From contig JBCBNX010000018.1 of NCBI GenBank assembly GCA_039821555.1, positions 11,255 through 73,392 on the forward strand: DNA of 62,138 nucleotides, given 5' to 3'. Positions 18,210 to 27,020 of this stretch are shown in pieces. This DNA comes from Bacteroidota bacterium. GTDB lineage: Bacteria > Bacteroidota > Rhodothermia > Rhodothermales > Rubricoccaceae. Position 1 is the stretch's first letter. Each line of letters starts with the position of its first letter. Made by a program: the position numbers and the translations under genes. The notes below the pieces were generated by a model. That model did not search any database. It worked only from the letters and a program-made list of their open reading frames with translations, and was not told the DNA's origin.

Positions 18210-18382
18210 GGCGTGTGGACATTGATCGGGTCAGGTGCTCACGAGACGCCGTTTGTGTCGCCGCAAGGCGCGCACCGCTGGGCGCGCGAGGGACGCGATC
18301 TCGCAGGATCGGGTGACGAGTGGAACGAAGGGGAGGCCGAACGGAGGCCGTGAGCGCCGATCAGGCCGATTGTCCACACGCC
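18210..18382. mobile_element. MITE-like element with 34-bp imperfect terminal inverted repeats
   Basis: 173 bp non-coding unit. The left end (18210-18243) and the reverse complement of the right end (18349-18382) share the first 12 bases (ggcgtgtggaca) and last 7 (gctcacg) at identical spacing, with diverged middles. The right 73 bp recur as an inverted copy at 62066-62138 (68 of 73 identical). Each of the three visible ends is preceded by CTA plus one base, resembling the YTAR targets of IS5-type elements. No transposase is in the window, so it is non-autonomous. The right end abuts the TAA of the next minus-strand gene. Confidence 0.75.
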
Positions 18383-19864
18383 TTAGCGCACGGACAGAGC
18401 TAGGTCTTCCACAGCGTGTCCAGCAGACGCCGTCTTGTCTGCGAGGTGCTGCAGGTGATGCCGGAAGCCGCGCATCACGATCACGTGCGCGATAGCCTGC
18501 GTGACGTTGTAGATGTACCACGGCAGCCGAGGCGAGAAGTCGTGGATGGCCGCCAAGATGGTCGTCCCGCAGAGCATCTCACGGAACTCCAACCGCCCAG
18601 CATACTCCTGCGAATCGAGCGAGAGCAGGCCGCCGGTGACGTAGAAGAGTTGCCGGTCGGGCCAGCTGCGCTCGGTCGAGAAATCGAGTTCGAGCAGCGG
18701 CTCGGGGAGCGGGCGGAGGTAGAAGCGGCACACCCGGTCGGCGTCCATCGTCACGCGGAGGACGGGGCGGACGAACGTGGGGAGCCATCGCATGTACTCC
18801 TCAGCGACCCAGCGGGCGTTGCGGCCCGGCGGAAGGGGCATGCGCTGCACGGAGCGGACGAGCCGCGCCTCGCGGATCACGCTGTCGTCGCGCTTGCGGA
18901 GCGTTTTTCGGGGGTTGTCCCGCATCCGGCCGTCGTCGGTGAGGGCGAGGCGGAGGGCCTCACGATAGGGCGTCGCGCCGTCCATGAGGTGCTGGAGGAG
19001 CGGGTTGTCCTGGGCAACGAGGTCGTGGCGGAGACTGTCCACGAGCGGATCGACCAGTTCGCGTGAGGCGCCGCCGAAAAGCGACACCCACAGCTTCGAG
19101 AGCTGCGGCGAGAACACGGGCACGTTGAGCATCGCCGTGGTGGCACCGGCGACCTCGGAGGCCGTCGCCATCATGTCCTTGTAGGTCATCACCTCCGGCC
19201 CGCCGATGTCGTAGGTCTGGCCGAAGGCGTTGGGGTTGCCGAGGCTCCACTGGAAGGCCCGCAGCACGTCCGCGATGGCGATAGGGTGCGTGAGCGAGCG
19301 CGTCCACGCGGGCAGGATCATCGCTGGGAGCCGCCGGACGAGGTTGACGAGGATGCGCAGCGACGATCCGCCCGGCCCGACCACGATGCCTGCGCGGAGC
19401 GCCGTCAGCGGCACCGAGCGCGCGCCGAGCGTCTGCTCGACCTCGTAGCGGCTCTGGAGGTGGAGCGAGAGCTCGCCCTCGTGCGGCAGCAGTCCGCCGA
19501 GGTAGAGGATCTGTTTGACACCCGCCTTCTCCGCCGCCCGCGCGAAGTTGTCGGCCAGGATGAGGTCCATGTCCTCGAACGAGCCCTGCGTGAGCCGCGA
19601 CGACGGCAGCATCGAGTGGACGAGGTAGATCGCGTAGTCGACGCCTTCGAGGCCGCGTTCGAGTTGCAGGAGCGAGAAGAGGTCGCACCGGCGCCACTCC
19701 GTCAGGTCCGACGGATCGGCGTTGGCAGCGCGCGTGGCCGAGCGGGTCAGCCCTACGAGGTGGGCGTCGTCGCGGAGCGTCTCGCGGAGACACGTGCCGA
19801 TGAAGCCCGTGGCTCCAGCAATGGCAACGGTGGGCTTGGTCGAGGGTCGAGGGTTGAGGGTCAT
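18383..19864 (-). CDS. NAD(P)-binding epimerase-like (extended/atypical SDR) protein with DUF2867 C-terminus
   Basis: 493 aa from ATG 19864 (an in-frame GTG-free extension to 19933 is possible). The Rossmann start VAIAGATGFIGTCLRETL and YAIYLVHSM, GVKQILYLGGLLP, TALRAGIVVGPGGSSLRIL are typical of atypical SDRs of the complex-I-NDUFA9/YfcH type. After about residue 290 a second domain (RMPLPPGRNARWVAEEYMRWLP...) matches the DUF2867 layout, a fusion seen in many bacteria with unknown substrate. The start codon lies inside a heptamer repeat. The stop abuts the MITE-like element. Precise reaction unknown. Confidence 0.82.
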   Translation of the reverse strand: MTLNPRPSTKPTVAIAGATGFIGTCLRETLRDDAHLVGLTRSATRAANADPSDLTEWRRCDLFSLLQLERGLEGVDYAIYLVHSMLPSSRLTQGSFEDMDLILADNFARAAEKAGVKQILYLGGLLPHEGELSLHLQSRYEVEQTLGARSVPLTALRAGIVVGPGGSSLRILVNLVRRLPAMILPAWTRSLTHPIAIADVLRAFQWSLGNPNAFGQTYDIGGPEVMTYKDMMATASEVAGATTAMLNVPVFSPQLSKLWVSLFGGASRELVDPLVDSLRHDLVAQDNPLLQHLMDGATPYREALRLALTDDGRMRDNPRKTLRKRDDSVIREARLVRSVQRMPLPPGRNARWVAEEYMRWLPTFVRPVLRVTMDADRVCRFYLRPLPEPLLELDFSTERSWPDRQLFYVTGGLLSLDSQEYAGRLEFREMLCGTTILAAIHDFSPRLPWYIYNVTQAIAHVIVMRGFRHHLQHLADKTASAGHAVEDLALSVR

Positions 19865-19871
19865 GGGTCGT
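19837..19871 (-). repeat. Heptamer repeat array over the epimerase start codon
   Basis: Five 7-bp units on the coding strand: ACGACCC, ATGACCC, TCAACCC, TCGACCC, TCGACCA. The start codon is the ATG of unit 2, so the array encodes the protein's first residues (MTLNPRPST). The same NYGACCC heptamer occurs at 25563-25597 and 49945-49979. Confidence 0.85.
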
Positions 19872-19977
19872 TGCTGCTCGGGGGCCAGGACGGTGAGACG
19901 CGAAACGGTGGGCCACGCCGTAGCGCTGCCCACCGAGAGAAACCGTGCCGGTGAAGAGGTGCGTCAGCTACCGCGCG

Positions 19978-20349
19978 TCAGCTACCGCGCAACCACGCCT
20001 TGACGAAGCTCCACGGGTAGACCGCCACCCCGTCGGCGACGAGGCGCCCGACGAGGTTGGCCGCGAAGGCTGGGCCGATGCGCGCCACGGGACGCCCCGC
20101 CACGCGGATCTCAGCGTTGATGCCGGTCACGTCGAAGGCCGGCGGGAGCCGCTCGAAGAGCGCCGCGCCGCCGGACCCCTGCAGCGTCCGCGCGATGCGG
20201 AGCGCAGCCGGTGCGTCGGCGACGTCCACGAGCACCTTCTCAGGCGTCGATCGCACCGTGACGGCGTCCCCGGCCAGGTCGAGGTCGAGGTCGGCGTAGA
20301 CGCTGACGGGACGGCGCTGCCGAGAGCGAGACTTCCGCAGGTCAGGCAT
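19978..20349 (-). CDS. Hypothetical protein (123 aa)
   Basis: No family recognised. Basic N-terminus (MPDLRKSRSRQRRPV), then an alternating strand/helix pattern (VYADLDLDLAGDAVTVRS, VLVDVADAPAALRIARTL) without signal peptide or membrane segment; a small alpha/beta domain is plausible. It starts 4 bp after the stop of the 69-aa gene at 20354-20563 and is surely cotranscribed with it. Likely cytoplasmic. Confidence 0.7.
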   Translation of the reverse strand: MPDLRKSRSRQRRPVSVYADLDLDLAGDAVTVRSTPEKVLVDVADAPAALRIARTLQGSGGAALFERLPPAFDVTGINAEIRVAGRPVARIGPAFAANLVGRLVADGVAVYPWSFVKAWLRGS

Positions 20350-20353
20350 GGGA

Positions 20354-20563
20354 TCAACCGTCGGAGGCGGTATCCTGCGTCCGGATCTTGATGGTGCCGT
20401 TCATCTTCCAGTGGGCGTGCGTGACGTTGTCGCCGGTGCCGCTGGGGACGTGGACCTCCATGTTCTCGAACTCGTACGTGATCTCGGCGCCGCGCCCGGT
20501 GAGCTTGTCGTAGAGGCCGATGGCCAACTCGGGCCAGGTTTCGGTGTGCTTGTCAGCTGCCAT
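20354..20563 (-). CDS. Hypothetical protein (69 aa)
   Basis: Start ATG 20563 chosen over the upstream in-frame ATG (20629) because MAADKHTETWPELAIGLYDKL begins a regular amphipathic domain. The rest (EITYEFENMEVHVPSGTGDNVTHAHW) looks like a small beta domain. No signal peptide. First gene of a two-gene operon with the 123-aa hypothetical protein (4-bp gap). Function unknown. Confidence 0.65.
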   Translation of the reverse strand: MAADKHTETWPELAIGLYDKLTGRGAEITYEFENMEVHVPSGTGDNVTHAHWKMNGTIKIRTQDTASDG

Positions 20564-20752
20564 GATGTAAAGGGGCTGGGTCGTGAGAAGGGCTGAGGGA
20601 TATGGAGGCCCAGTGAAGACCTCGGCCATGTTGGATGGAGCCGGGCTGCGAGATGTTCCAGGCGCGCCTGGGCTACCGCGCCGGGGAAACCCGCACCGCT
20701 TCGGGCGTTTGCAGACGCTGCTCTCCCATTCGGACCTCTGACCTTGCTCTTG

Positions 20753-21895
20753 ATGCGCCCCCTGCTTTCGTTCCTCGCCGCCCTACTCCTGCTCGCGGCC
20801 TGCGCCCCGCCGTCCGCGGACGCGCCTGCTTCCGCCACGGCCGACTACGACCCCGCCGCCGATTCGCTCCGCTTCGAGGGCGAGACGCACCTCCGCAACA
20901 TCCGCCAGCTCACCTTCGGCGGCAACAACGCCGAGGCCTACTGGAGCTTCGACGGCACGCAGCTCGTCTTCCAGAGCGACTGGGACGCCATCAACCCGCA
21001 GGGCTGCGACCAGATCTTCGTCATGAACGCCGACGGTTCCGCCCTCGGCGACTCAACGCAGTACGCCGACGTCTCGACCATGCGCGGGCGAACGACGTGT
21101 GCCTACTTCCTCGCCGACGGGCGCGTCGTCTACGCGTCCACGCACGCCGCCAGCCCCGCCTGCCCCGAGGCCATACCGTTCGTCGGTGGGCGCTACGTCT
21201 GGCCGATCCACGACAGCTACGATATCTACATCACCGATCCGTCCAATCCCGACAGCGACCCGGAGGTGCTCATCGGCGGCGAGGGCTACGACGCCGAGGC
21301 CACCGTCAGCCCCGACGGCCGCTACATCGTCTACACCACGGACCGCACCGGCGACCTCGAGCTCTGGCGCTATGACCTGGAAACCGAGGAAGACCTCCAG
21401 CTGACCAGCGGCCTCGGCTACGACGGCGGTGCGTTCTTCTCACCCGACGGCACCAAGCTCGTGTGGCGGTCGAGTCGCCCGGCCGAAGGCGAGGAGGCCA
21501 ACATGTACCGTGAACTGCTAGGCCGCGGCCTCGTCCAGCCCACCAACATGGACATCTACATCGCCGACATGGACGGGTCCGACGCGCGCAAGATCACGTC
21601 GCTGCCCGGCGCGCAATGGGCGCCCTACTTCCACCCGGACAACGAGCGCGTTCTCTTTTCGAGCAACCACCACACGCAGGACCAAGGCGGGCGGGGGTTT
21701 GCCATCTTCATGATCGACCCGGACCAGGGCGAGTCGAGCATCCAGCAGATCACCCACTCCGGCACGTTCGACGCCTTCCCGATGTTTAGCCCGGACGGCA
21801 CGCAGCTGGTCTTCTCGTCGAACCGCCGGGTAGACCGCGAGCCCAGCCGCGACACCAACGTGTTCGTCGCCGACTGGGTCGAAGAGGACGCCTAG
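20753..21895 (+). CDS. TolB-like/PD40 beta-propeller lipoprotein
   Basis: 380 aa from ATG 20753; a TTG three codons earlier is possible. Lipoprotein signal ends LLLLAAC. The body has WD40-like PD40 repeats with the hallmark SFDGTQLVFQS, SPDGRYIVYTTDR, SPDGTKLVWRSSR, HPDNERVLFSS and SPDGTQLVFSSNR, giving about six blades. Related proteins act as periplasmic scaffolds or as S9-peptidase propellers, but no peptidase domain is present. Convergent with the DMT transporter gene, with a 1-bp gap between stops. Confidence 0.88.
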   Translation: MRPLLSFLAALLLLAACAPPSADAPASATADYDPAADSLRFEGETHLRNIRQLTFGGNNAEAYWSFDGTQLVFQSDWDAINPQGCDQIFVMNADGSALGDSTQYADVSTMRGRTTCAYFLADGRVVYASTHAASPACPEAIPFVGGRYVWPIHDSYDIYITDPSNPDSDPEVLIGGEGYDAEATVSPDGRYIVYTTDRTGDLELWRYDLETEEDLQLTSGLGYDGGAFFSPDGTKLVWRSSRPAEGEEANMYRELLGRGLVQPTNMDIYIADMDGSDARKITSLPGAQWAPYFHPDNERVLFSSNHHTQDQGGRGFAIFMIDPDQGESSIQQITHSGTFDAFPMFSPDGTQLVFSSNRRVDREPSRDTNVFVADWVEEDA

Positions 21896-21896
21896 G

Positions 21897-22913
21897 CTAG
21901 CCTTCCCCCACGGCTGCTTCCACAGGCTCCGGCCGCCGCGTCATCCGGGCGCGGCGCAGCAGCAGCAGCCCGCCGATGATGAGCGCGCCGCCGAGGAGTT
22001 GGTAGACCGTGATGGCTTCGTCGAGCAGCCACGCGCCCGCGCCGATGGCGACGAACGGGACGAGGTTGCCGTAGGCCGTCGCGTAGGCGGCCCCCACCTG
22101 GCGCACGGCCACGTTCCACAGGCCGTAGGCTACGCCGATGGAGAGTGCGCCGGAGAAGACGAGGCTCGCCCATACATCAGGCCCGAGCGCGGCCCAGTCC
22201 GCCGGGCCGGGCCCGAAGCGGTGGAAGGCATACATCCCCGGCAGCGCCACCACGACGGCGTAGAACGCCAGCCCGTTCGGTGACGCCCCGCGCGCCATGA
22301 ACGGCTTCGAAAGGACCGTGTAGAGCCCCCAGAAAAGCGCCGCCGCGAGCATGAGCAGGTTGCCGAGCAGCGTGTCGGCACCGAGGTCAAGCGTCGTGCC
22401 ACCTGCGAGGATCACCACCACCGTGCCCGCGAGGCTGACCCCGAGGCCAAGCCACGCGCGCGCGCTCAAACGCTCTTGGCCGCCCACGCGCGCCATCAGC
22501 GCCGTCCACACGGGCGTCGAGGCCATGATGAGCGCCGCGCTGCCGGCCGCCGTGAGGTTGACGCCGAGGATAAAGCACGTCTGGTAGAAGATGTTGCCCG
22601 TGATCCCCAGCGTAACGACGGCGCGTAGATGGTCGCGGAGCGGCGCCACGAACGCCTCCCGAACCCCGCGCCCGTGACGCCCTGTCCCATAGTGATGGCC
22701 TTCCCAGGCAAGCATCCCGGCGAGCGTCGCGCCCGCGATCAGGAAGCGTGCGATGTTGACCGTGAACGGGTGCAACGCTGCCAGCGCCACCTTGATGACG
22801 GCGAAGTTGAGTCCCCAGATGAGGATGATGACGAGGAGCAGCGCGTCGGTGCGCCAGGAGCGGTCGGCCACGAGACAGGCGGTGGAGAGGTGCAGGCGGT
22901 CGAACGTATGCAC
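21897..22913 (-). CDS. EamA/DMT-superfamily transporter
   Basis: About 338 aa from GTG 22913, the start that places a short tail before the first membrane helix; no ATG fits. Two EamA repeats and about ten hydrophobic segments: ALLLVIILIWGLNFAVIKVAL opens repeat 1 and GNLLMLAAALFWGLYTVLSK opens repeat 2. Family members export or import metabolites such as amino acids or sugars; the substrate cannot be inferred. A REP-like element lies upstream (23051-23157). Confidence 0.88.
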   Translation of the reverse strand: MHTFDRLHLSTACLVADRSWRTDALLLVIILIWGLNFAVIKVALAALHPFTVNIARFLIAGATLAGMLAWEGHHYGTGRHGRGVREAFVAPLRDHLRAVVTLGITGNIFYQTCFILGVNLTAAGSAALIMASTPVWTALMARVGGQERLSARAWLGLGVSLAGTVVVILAGGTTLDLGADTLLGNLLMLAAALFWGLYTVLSKPFMARGASPNGLAFYAVVVALPGMYAFHRFGPGPADWAALGPDVWASLVFSGALSIGVAYGLWNVAVRQVGAAYATAYGNLVPFVAIGAGAWLLDEAITVYQLLGGALIIGGLLLLRRARMTRRPEPVEAAVGEG

Positions 22914-23050
22914 GCCGTCCCCACCAAGATGCCGCCCCGCGAAACGTTCACACGGCCATGGTTGGCGAGCCACAATCCGGAGGCCCGCTCGCACTTGGCA
23001 TCGTCTCAAGGGACGACGGCCCACCAGCACAACCTCGGCCTCCGATTCGT

Positions 23051-23157
23051 GTCATCCCGGACGTGATCCAGAGCCGAAGGCCGACGAAAGTCATTCCATT
23101 CGGTGTTCCGAGCTGGTCGCTGACGCCGCATGGATGCCCGATCAGGCCGGGCATGAC
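23051..23157. repeat. REP-like intergenic palindromic element (GTCATCCC...GGGCATGAC)
   Basis: Bounded by gtcatcccgga and gccgggcatgac, with an inner hairpin (atgcccg 23134-23140 / cgggcat 23148-23154) that may terminate the 126-aa gene just before it. Its first 18 bases match, inverted, the end of the element at 57891-57974 with one difference. Confidence 0.6.
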
Positions 23158-23538
23158 TTACGGTACCGTGAAGAGATAAATCAGAATCTGCTGTTGCGTG
23201 GCCTCGTCGCAGAGAGCGAGAGCGGCTTCCATCGCCCAACGTGTGTCTGAGTAGAGCCGGTCATTTCGACCTGAGCAGATGCGATCCAGACCTACCTGAA
23301 TCTGGCCCAGAGTATCGTGCACCAGGACGGGGTCACGTGGGATGAGAGAGGGCCCATGGCTGGCGTCATCGAGATAATCCAGCGTCCACTCATCCAGGAC
23401 GGCATGATGAGACTCGCTGAGCGGAGACTCAAGCCCGTACGACGCTACCCGCTCGAGGAGATCCTTCTGGCTCCGGTCAAAGAAAAGCTGCGCGCGCCTC
23501 GGTTTCTTGGACGTCGAGATAGCATAGTGGTAGCCCAT
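23158..23538 (-). CDS. Hypothetical protein cotranscribed with type III PKS (126 aa)
   Basis: No family recognised. The product starts MGYHYAISTSKKPRRAQLFF and is otherwise helical, with no signal peptide or membrane segment. Its start is 3 bp after the PKS stop, so they are translationally close. GC is slightly lower than in neighbours. Position suggests a role linked to the PKS product, but nothing in the sequence shows it. A hairpin directly follows the stop. Confidence 0.65.
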   Translation of the reverse strand: MGYHYAISTSKKPRRAQLFFDRSQKDLLERVASYGLESPLSESHHAVLDEWTLDYLDDASHGPSLIPRDPVLVHDTLGQIQVGLDRICSGRNDRLYSDTRWAMEAALALCDEATQQQILIYLFTVP

Positions 23539-23541
23539 CGC

Positions 23542-24693
23542 TCACCACCGCAGCAGCGCGAGGTCGGCGGCGAAGGCGGGGCCCATGGCGAGGAGGACGC
23601 CCGTGTCGCCCGCATCGTGGTCGCACTGACGCAGCACGCGGTCGAGGATCAGCAGCACCGACACCGACGAGACGTTGCCCACGCGGCGGAGCACGTCGCG
23701 GCTCATCGCGAGCGCCGCGTCGTCCAGACCAAGGCCGCTCTCGATCGCGCCGATGACCTTGGGGCCGCCGGGGTGGCAGAGCCAGCGGTCCACGTCGGCC
23801 AGGGTGAGGTCGTGCTCGGCGAGGAGCGCGGAGACGTGCGGCGGGACGGCCGCCTCGGCCACGTCGGGTACCTCGGCGGAGAGGACGATCCGCATGCCCA
23901 TCTCGGTCACGTCCCAGCCCATCGTGCGCTCGCTCTCGGGGAAGAACACCGAGCGCGTGGCGAGCACCTGCGGACCCCGTGCTTCAGGCCGTGGCGTCGC
24001 TACGGGAGCTGACCCGTCGCCCTCGGGCTGTTCGAGGTCGATTTGCGTTGGCAGGCCTGCGACCGTGTTTTTGCCCGCTAGGGGATGCTCGTCGCCGACC
24101 ATCAGCACAGCGGCGGACGCATCGCCGAAGAGGCCACACGCGATCAGGTTGGCGACTGTCGTGTCCTGCTTCTGAATCGTGAGCGAGCAAAACTCCTGGC
24201 AGAGCAGCACCGCGGCCTCGGTGGGGTGTCCTTGCAAGTAGTCGGCCACGCGGGCGAGCCCGGCGGCTCCGGCAGCGCAGCCGAGCCCATAGACCGGCAC
24301 GCGCTTGAGGTCGGATCGAAACGGCACGCGGTTCATGATCCGCGCGTCGATCGTCGGGACGGCGATGCCAGTCGTGCAGGCCGAGAGCAGCATCGACACC
24401 TCGCTGGCATGGATGTTTGCTTGCTCGAATAAGCGGGTGAGCACCTGCGCGCCGAGTTCAACGCCTATCTCGGCGTAGGCGGCGTTGGCGTCCTTCCAGC
24501 CGCTCATCGTATGGTAGTCGGCCTTCGGGACGGCGATGTAGCGGCCTTCGACGGTCGTGTTGGCGTGCAGCCGCGCGACGCGGTTGAGATTGATCCCGGT
24601 GCCAGCCCAGATGTCCTGGAGGTCGGCGAGGATCGAGTCCTGCGGGTAGTAGTGCGGCGGGAAGCCCGTGGCGGTGGCGGCGATGTACGGCAT
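23542..24693 (-). CDS. Type III polyketide synthase (chalcone synthase-like)
   Basis: 383 aa. Thiolase fold with the CHS triad C139 (VYGLGCAAGAAG), H307 (CHPGGPKVI) and N340 (VGNVSSVSV). It extends an acyl-CoA starter with malonyl-CoA; bacterial relatives make alkylpyrones or alkylresorcinols. An insert at about 205-242, rich in P, G and E, lies between core strands and is unlike the compact plant enzymes. The usual isoprenylcysteine-methyltransferase and oxidoreductase partners are absent; an SDR lies upstream (119 bp) and a 126-aa unknown protein directly downstream. Confidence 0.9.
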   Translation of the reverse strand: MPYIAATATGFPPHYYPQDSILADLQDIWAGTGINLNRVARLHANTTVEGRYIAVPKADYHTMSGWKDANAAYAEIGVELGAQVLTRLFEQANIHASEVSMLLSACTTGIAVPTIDARIMNRVPFRSDLKRVPVYGLGCAAGAAGLARVADYLQGHPTEAAVLLCQEFCSLTIQKQDTTVANLIACGLFGDASAAVLMVGDEHPLAGKNTVAGLPTQIDLEQPEGDGSAPVATPRPEARGPQVLATRSVFFPESERTMGWDVTEMGMRIVLSAEVPDVAEAAVPPHVSALLAEHDLTLADVDRWLCHPGGPKVIGAIESGLGLDDAALAMSRDVLRRVGNVSSVSVLLILDRVLRQCDHDAGDTGVLLAMGPAFAADLALLRW

Positions 24694-24812
24694 GGCGGTG
24701 GATCGGTGAAGTGGTGGTAGGCAGAATGCCGAAACGCCCAGCGGGGTCCAGGTTTATGCACGCGTTTCTTGCAGGGGGGCTCTTTCCCCCTTCCCATCCA
24801 TCCACGCGCGGG

Positions 24813-25556
24813 TCATCCGGCCGTGAGGCCGCCGTCCAGGGCGAGCGCGTGGCCGGTGACGTAGGCCGCCGCGTCCGAGGCGAGGTAGGCAATGGCCGCA
24901 GCGATCTCGTCGGGGTGACCGAGGCGGCGCGCGGGGATCCGCTTGGTGAGTTGGTCGAGCGTCTGCCCCATCTTCTGGAGCCCGTCGTCCACCATCGGCG
25001 TGTCGGTGAAGCCGGGACAAACGGCGTTGACGCGCACGCCTGTTCGGGCCACCTCCAGCGCGGCCGTCCGCGTTAGGCCGACGACTGCATGCTTGCTCGC
25101 GCTGTAGGGCGCATGGAACGGAAAACCGCTGAGCCCCGCCGCGCTCGCCACGTTGACGATGCTTCCGCGCCCAGCCTCCACCATCGGCCCGAGCGTAGCC
25201 TGCATGCCGTGCACCACGCCCAGCACGTTGACCTCGAACACCCGCTGGAAGTCGGCGGGGGCGATGGCGGCGAACGGGAGCACCGGGCCCTCAATCCCCG
25301 CGTTGTGGACGGCCACATCGAGACGCCTGTGCGCGGCGAGGATCTGCGCGACGAGCGCTCGGCAGGCGTCGGCGTCCGTCACATCGCTAGCCACGAACGT
25401 CGCGGTGCCGCCGGTGGCTTCAATCCGCGCGACGGTCTCAGCACCCCCTGTCTCGTCGAGGTCGGTCACGAACACCGCGAAGCCGTCGGTGGCGAGGCGG
25501 AGGGCGGTCGCCCGGCCGATGCCGGAGGCCGCGCCGGTGACGTAGGCGGTGCGCAT
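24813..25556 (-). CDS. SDR-family oxidoreductase
   Basis: 247 aa classical SDR: TGAASGIG (7-14), NAG (85-87), and catalytic S138, Y151, K155 (YSASK). D32 after the second strand (VTDLDET) favours NAD over NADP. The C-terminus (VTGHALALDGGLTAG) is typical of 3-hydroxyacyl or 3-ketoacyl reductases. A heptamer repeat lies just upstream. It may act with the downstream type III PKS (119 bp away), but a general dehydrogenase is equally possible. Confidence 0.9.
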   Translation of the reverse strand: MRTAYVTGAASGIGRATALRLATDGFAVFVTDLDETGGAETVARIEATGGTATFVASDVTDADACRALVAQILAAHRRLDVAVHNAGIEGPVLPFAAIAPADFQRVFEVNVLGVVHGMQATLGPMVEAGRGSIVNVASAAGLSGFPFHAPYSASKHAVVGLTRTAALEVARTGVRVNAVCPGFTDTPMVDDGLQKMGQTLDQLTKRIPARRLGHPDEIAAAIAYLASDAAAYVTGHALALDGGLTAG

Positions 25557-25562
25557 GAGTTC

Positions 25563-25597
25563 GGGTCGAGGGTCGAGGGTCGAGGGTCGAGGGTCAA
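25563..25597 (-). repeat. Heptamer repeat array upstream of SDR start
   Basis: On the coding strand TTGACCC is followed by four exact TCGACCC units, ending 6 bp before the ATG. Same heptamer as at 19837-19871 and 49945-49979, here entirely non-coding. Confidence 0.88.
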
Positions 25598-25682
25598 AAA
25601 GGTGCTGAAGCGAACGTCCAGCGTCAAGCCAGATCGCTGCATCGTCGGCGCTGCGGTTGTCGGAACTCTAGCTCGTCGGAAC

Positions 25683-26390
25683 TCAGCGGACGGCGTATTT
25701 GCCGATGGTGGCGAGGATCTTGTACGACGCGCCGACGGTGCCGCGCACGGTGCCGGTGATCTTCGAGATGCCGATGCGACGGCGGTAGCTGACGGGCACC
25801 TCGGTGCAGCGCAGGCCCTGCCGCAGCGCCTTGATCTGCATCTCGACGGTCCAGCCGTAGGTCGTGTCCTCCATCCCGAGCGCATCGAGGGCCTCGCGGC
25901 GGATGGCGCGGAACGGGCCGAGGTCGGTGAAGCGCCCGCCCCAGATCACACGCATCAGCCCGCACGCGAGCCGGTTGCCGAATACGGCCTGCGGTAGCAT
26001 CGCGCCGGGCTCCACCATGTCGCGCTTCCGCCCGGCCATCCGCGAGCCGATCACGAGGTCGGCCTCGTCTCGCTCGATGGGCGCGAGCAACTGCGGGAGT
26101 TCGTCAGGATGGTCGGAGTAGTCGCCGTCGAGGAAGACGATTACGTCGGGCTTCTGCGCGTCGGGCAGCGCCGCGACATAGGCGAGACCGCGCAGGCAAG
26201 CCGAGCCGTAGCCGCGCCGGTCCTCGCGCACGACGGTCGCGCCCGCAGCCTTCGCATTCGCCTCCGTCTCGTCGGTCGAGGCGTTGTTGATGACCACCAC
26301 CTCGTCCACGCGGTCGGCGGGCAGGTCGCCGATCACCTTGCCGATGGAGCGCGCCTCGTTGAAGGCAGGAATGAGGACAATCGTACGCAT
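25683..26390 (-). CDS. Family 2 glycosyltransferase (dolichol-phosphate-mannose-synthase-like)
   Basis: 235 aa GT-A fold: IVLIPAFNEARSIGKVIGDL at the N-terminus, VVINNASTDET, the DxD-type metal site VFLDGDYSDHP, and FTDLGPFRAIRREAL in the acceptor region. No membrane helices, as in soluble DPM1/polyprenyl-phosphate glycosyltransferases. Likely transfers a sugar to polyprenyl phosphate in envelope glycan synthesis. Starts 3 bp after the GNAT gene stop, so they form an operon. Confidence 0.9.
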   Translation of the reverse strand: MRTIVLIPAFNEARSIGKVIGDLPADRVDEVVVINNASTDETEANAKAAGATVVREDRRGYGSACLRGLAYVAALPDAQKPDVIVFLDGDYSDHPDELPQLLAPIERDEADLVIGSRMAGRKRDMVEPGAMLPQAVFGNRLACGLMRVIWGGRFTDLGPFRAIRREALDALGMEDTTYGWTVEMQIKALRQGLRCTEVPVSYRRRIGISKITGTVRGTVGASYKILATIGKYAVR

Positions 26391-26393
26391 GCG

Positions 26394-26873
26394 TCAGTCC
26401 TGGGCCAACGTTGTGAGGGCCTCGCCGGTGAGGCGCATCGTGGTCCAGTCGGTCATCCGCTTCGCGCCGAGGCGGTCGTAGAAGTCGAGCGCGAGCCGGT
26501 TCCAGCCGAGCACCTGCCACTCCAGACGGTGCGCGCCACGGACGACGGCGTCCTGCGCAACAGTCTGGAGCAGAGCGAAGCCGTAGCCGTGTCCGCGCGC
26601 CTCGGGACGGACGTAGAGGTCTTCGAGGTAGAGCCCCCAGTTGCCGCGGAAGGTCGAGTAGATGGCGAAATAGATCGCAAAGCCGACAGCCTGTCCCTCC
26701 TCGTCCTCGGCGAGCAGGGCATAGAGCGGCGGCGAGGCATCCGGGGCGAGCTTCGCGCGCAGATCGTCCATGGCGGCGACGACCTCGTGGCGCAGCTTCT
26801 CGTAGTCGGCGAGCGCACAGACGAGGCCGTGCAGCGTATCGGCGTCAGCAGCCGTGGCGCGACGGATGGGCAT
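26394..26873 (-). CDS. GNAT acetyltransferase, diamine/spermidine N-acetyltransferase-like
   Basis: 159 aa from ATG 26873. Acetyl-CoA site VRPEARGHGYGFALL (R/Q-x-x-G-x-G/A). The run YSTFRGNWGLYLEDLYVRP is characteristic of the SSAT (diamine acetyltransferase) group, as is ATAADADTLHGLVCALADYEKL at the start. Probable substrate: polyamine or thialysine-type amine. First gene of an operon with the GT2 gene. Confidence 0.85.
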   Translation of the reverse strand: MPIRRATAADADTLHGLVCALADYEKLRHEVVAAMDDLRAKLAPDASPPLYALLAEDEEGQAVGFAIYFAIYSTFRGNWGLYLEDLYVRPEARGHGYGFALLQTVAQDAVVRGAHRLEWQVLGWNRLALDFYDRLGAKRMTDWTTMRLTGEALTTLAQD

Positions 26874-27020
26874 AGGGCGAGGGTGGACGTGTGTGGGTGT
26901 GGTGGAGGATATCGAACCTAGACATGACGACGTTGTCAAGCGGAGGCACGCAGCACGAGCTTGCTTACATACACGGTCTCCTTGGAGGACTGAATCCCTG
27001 AAAAACTGGACCTCTCGCCC

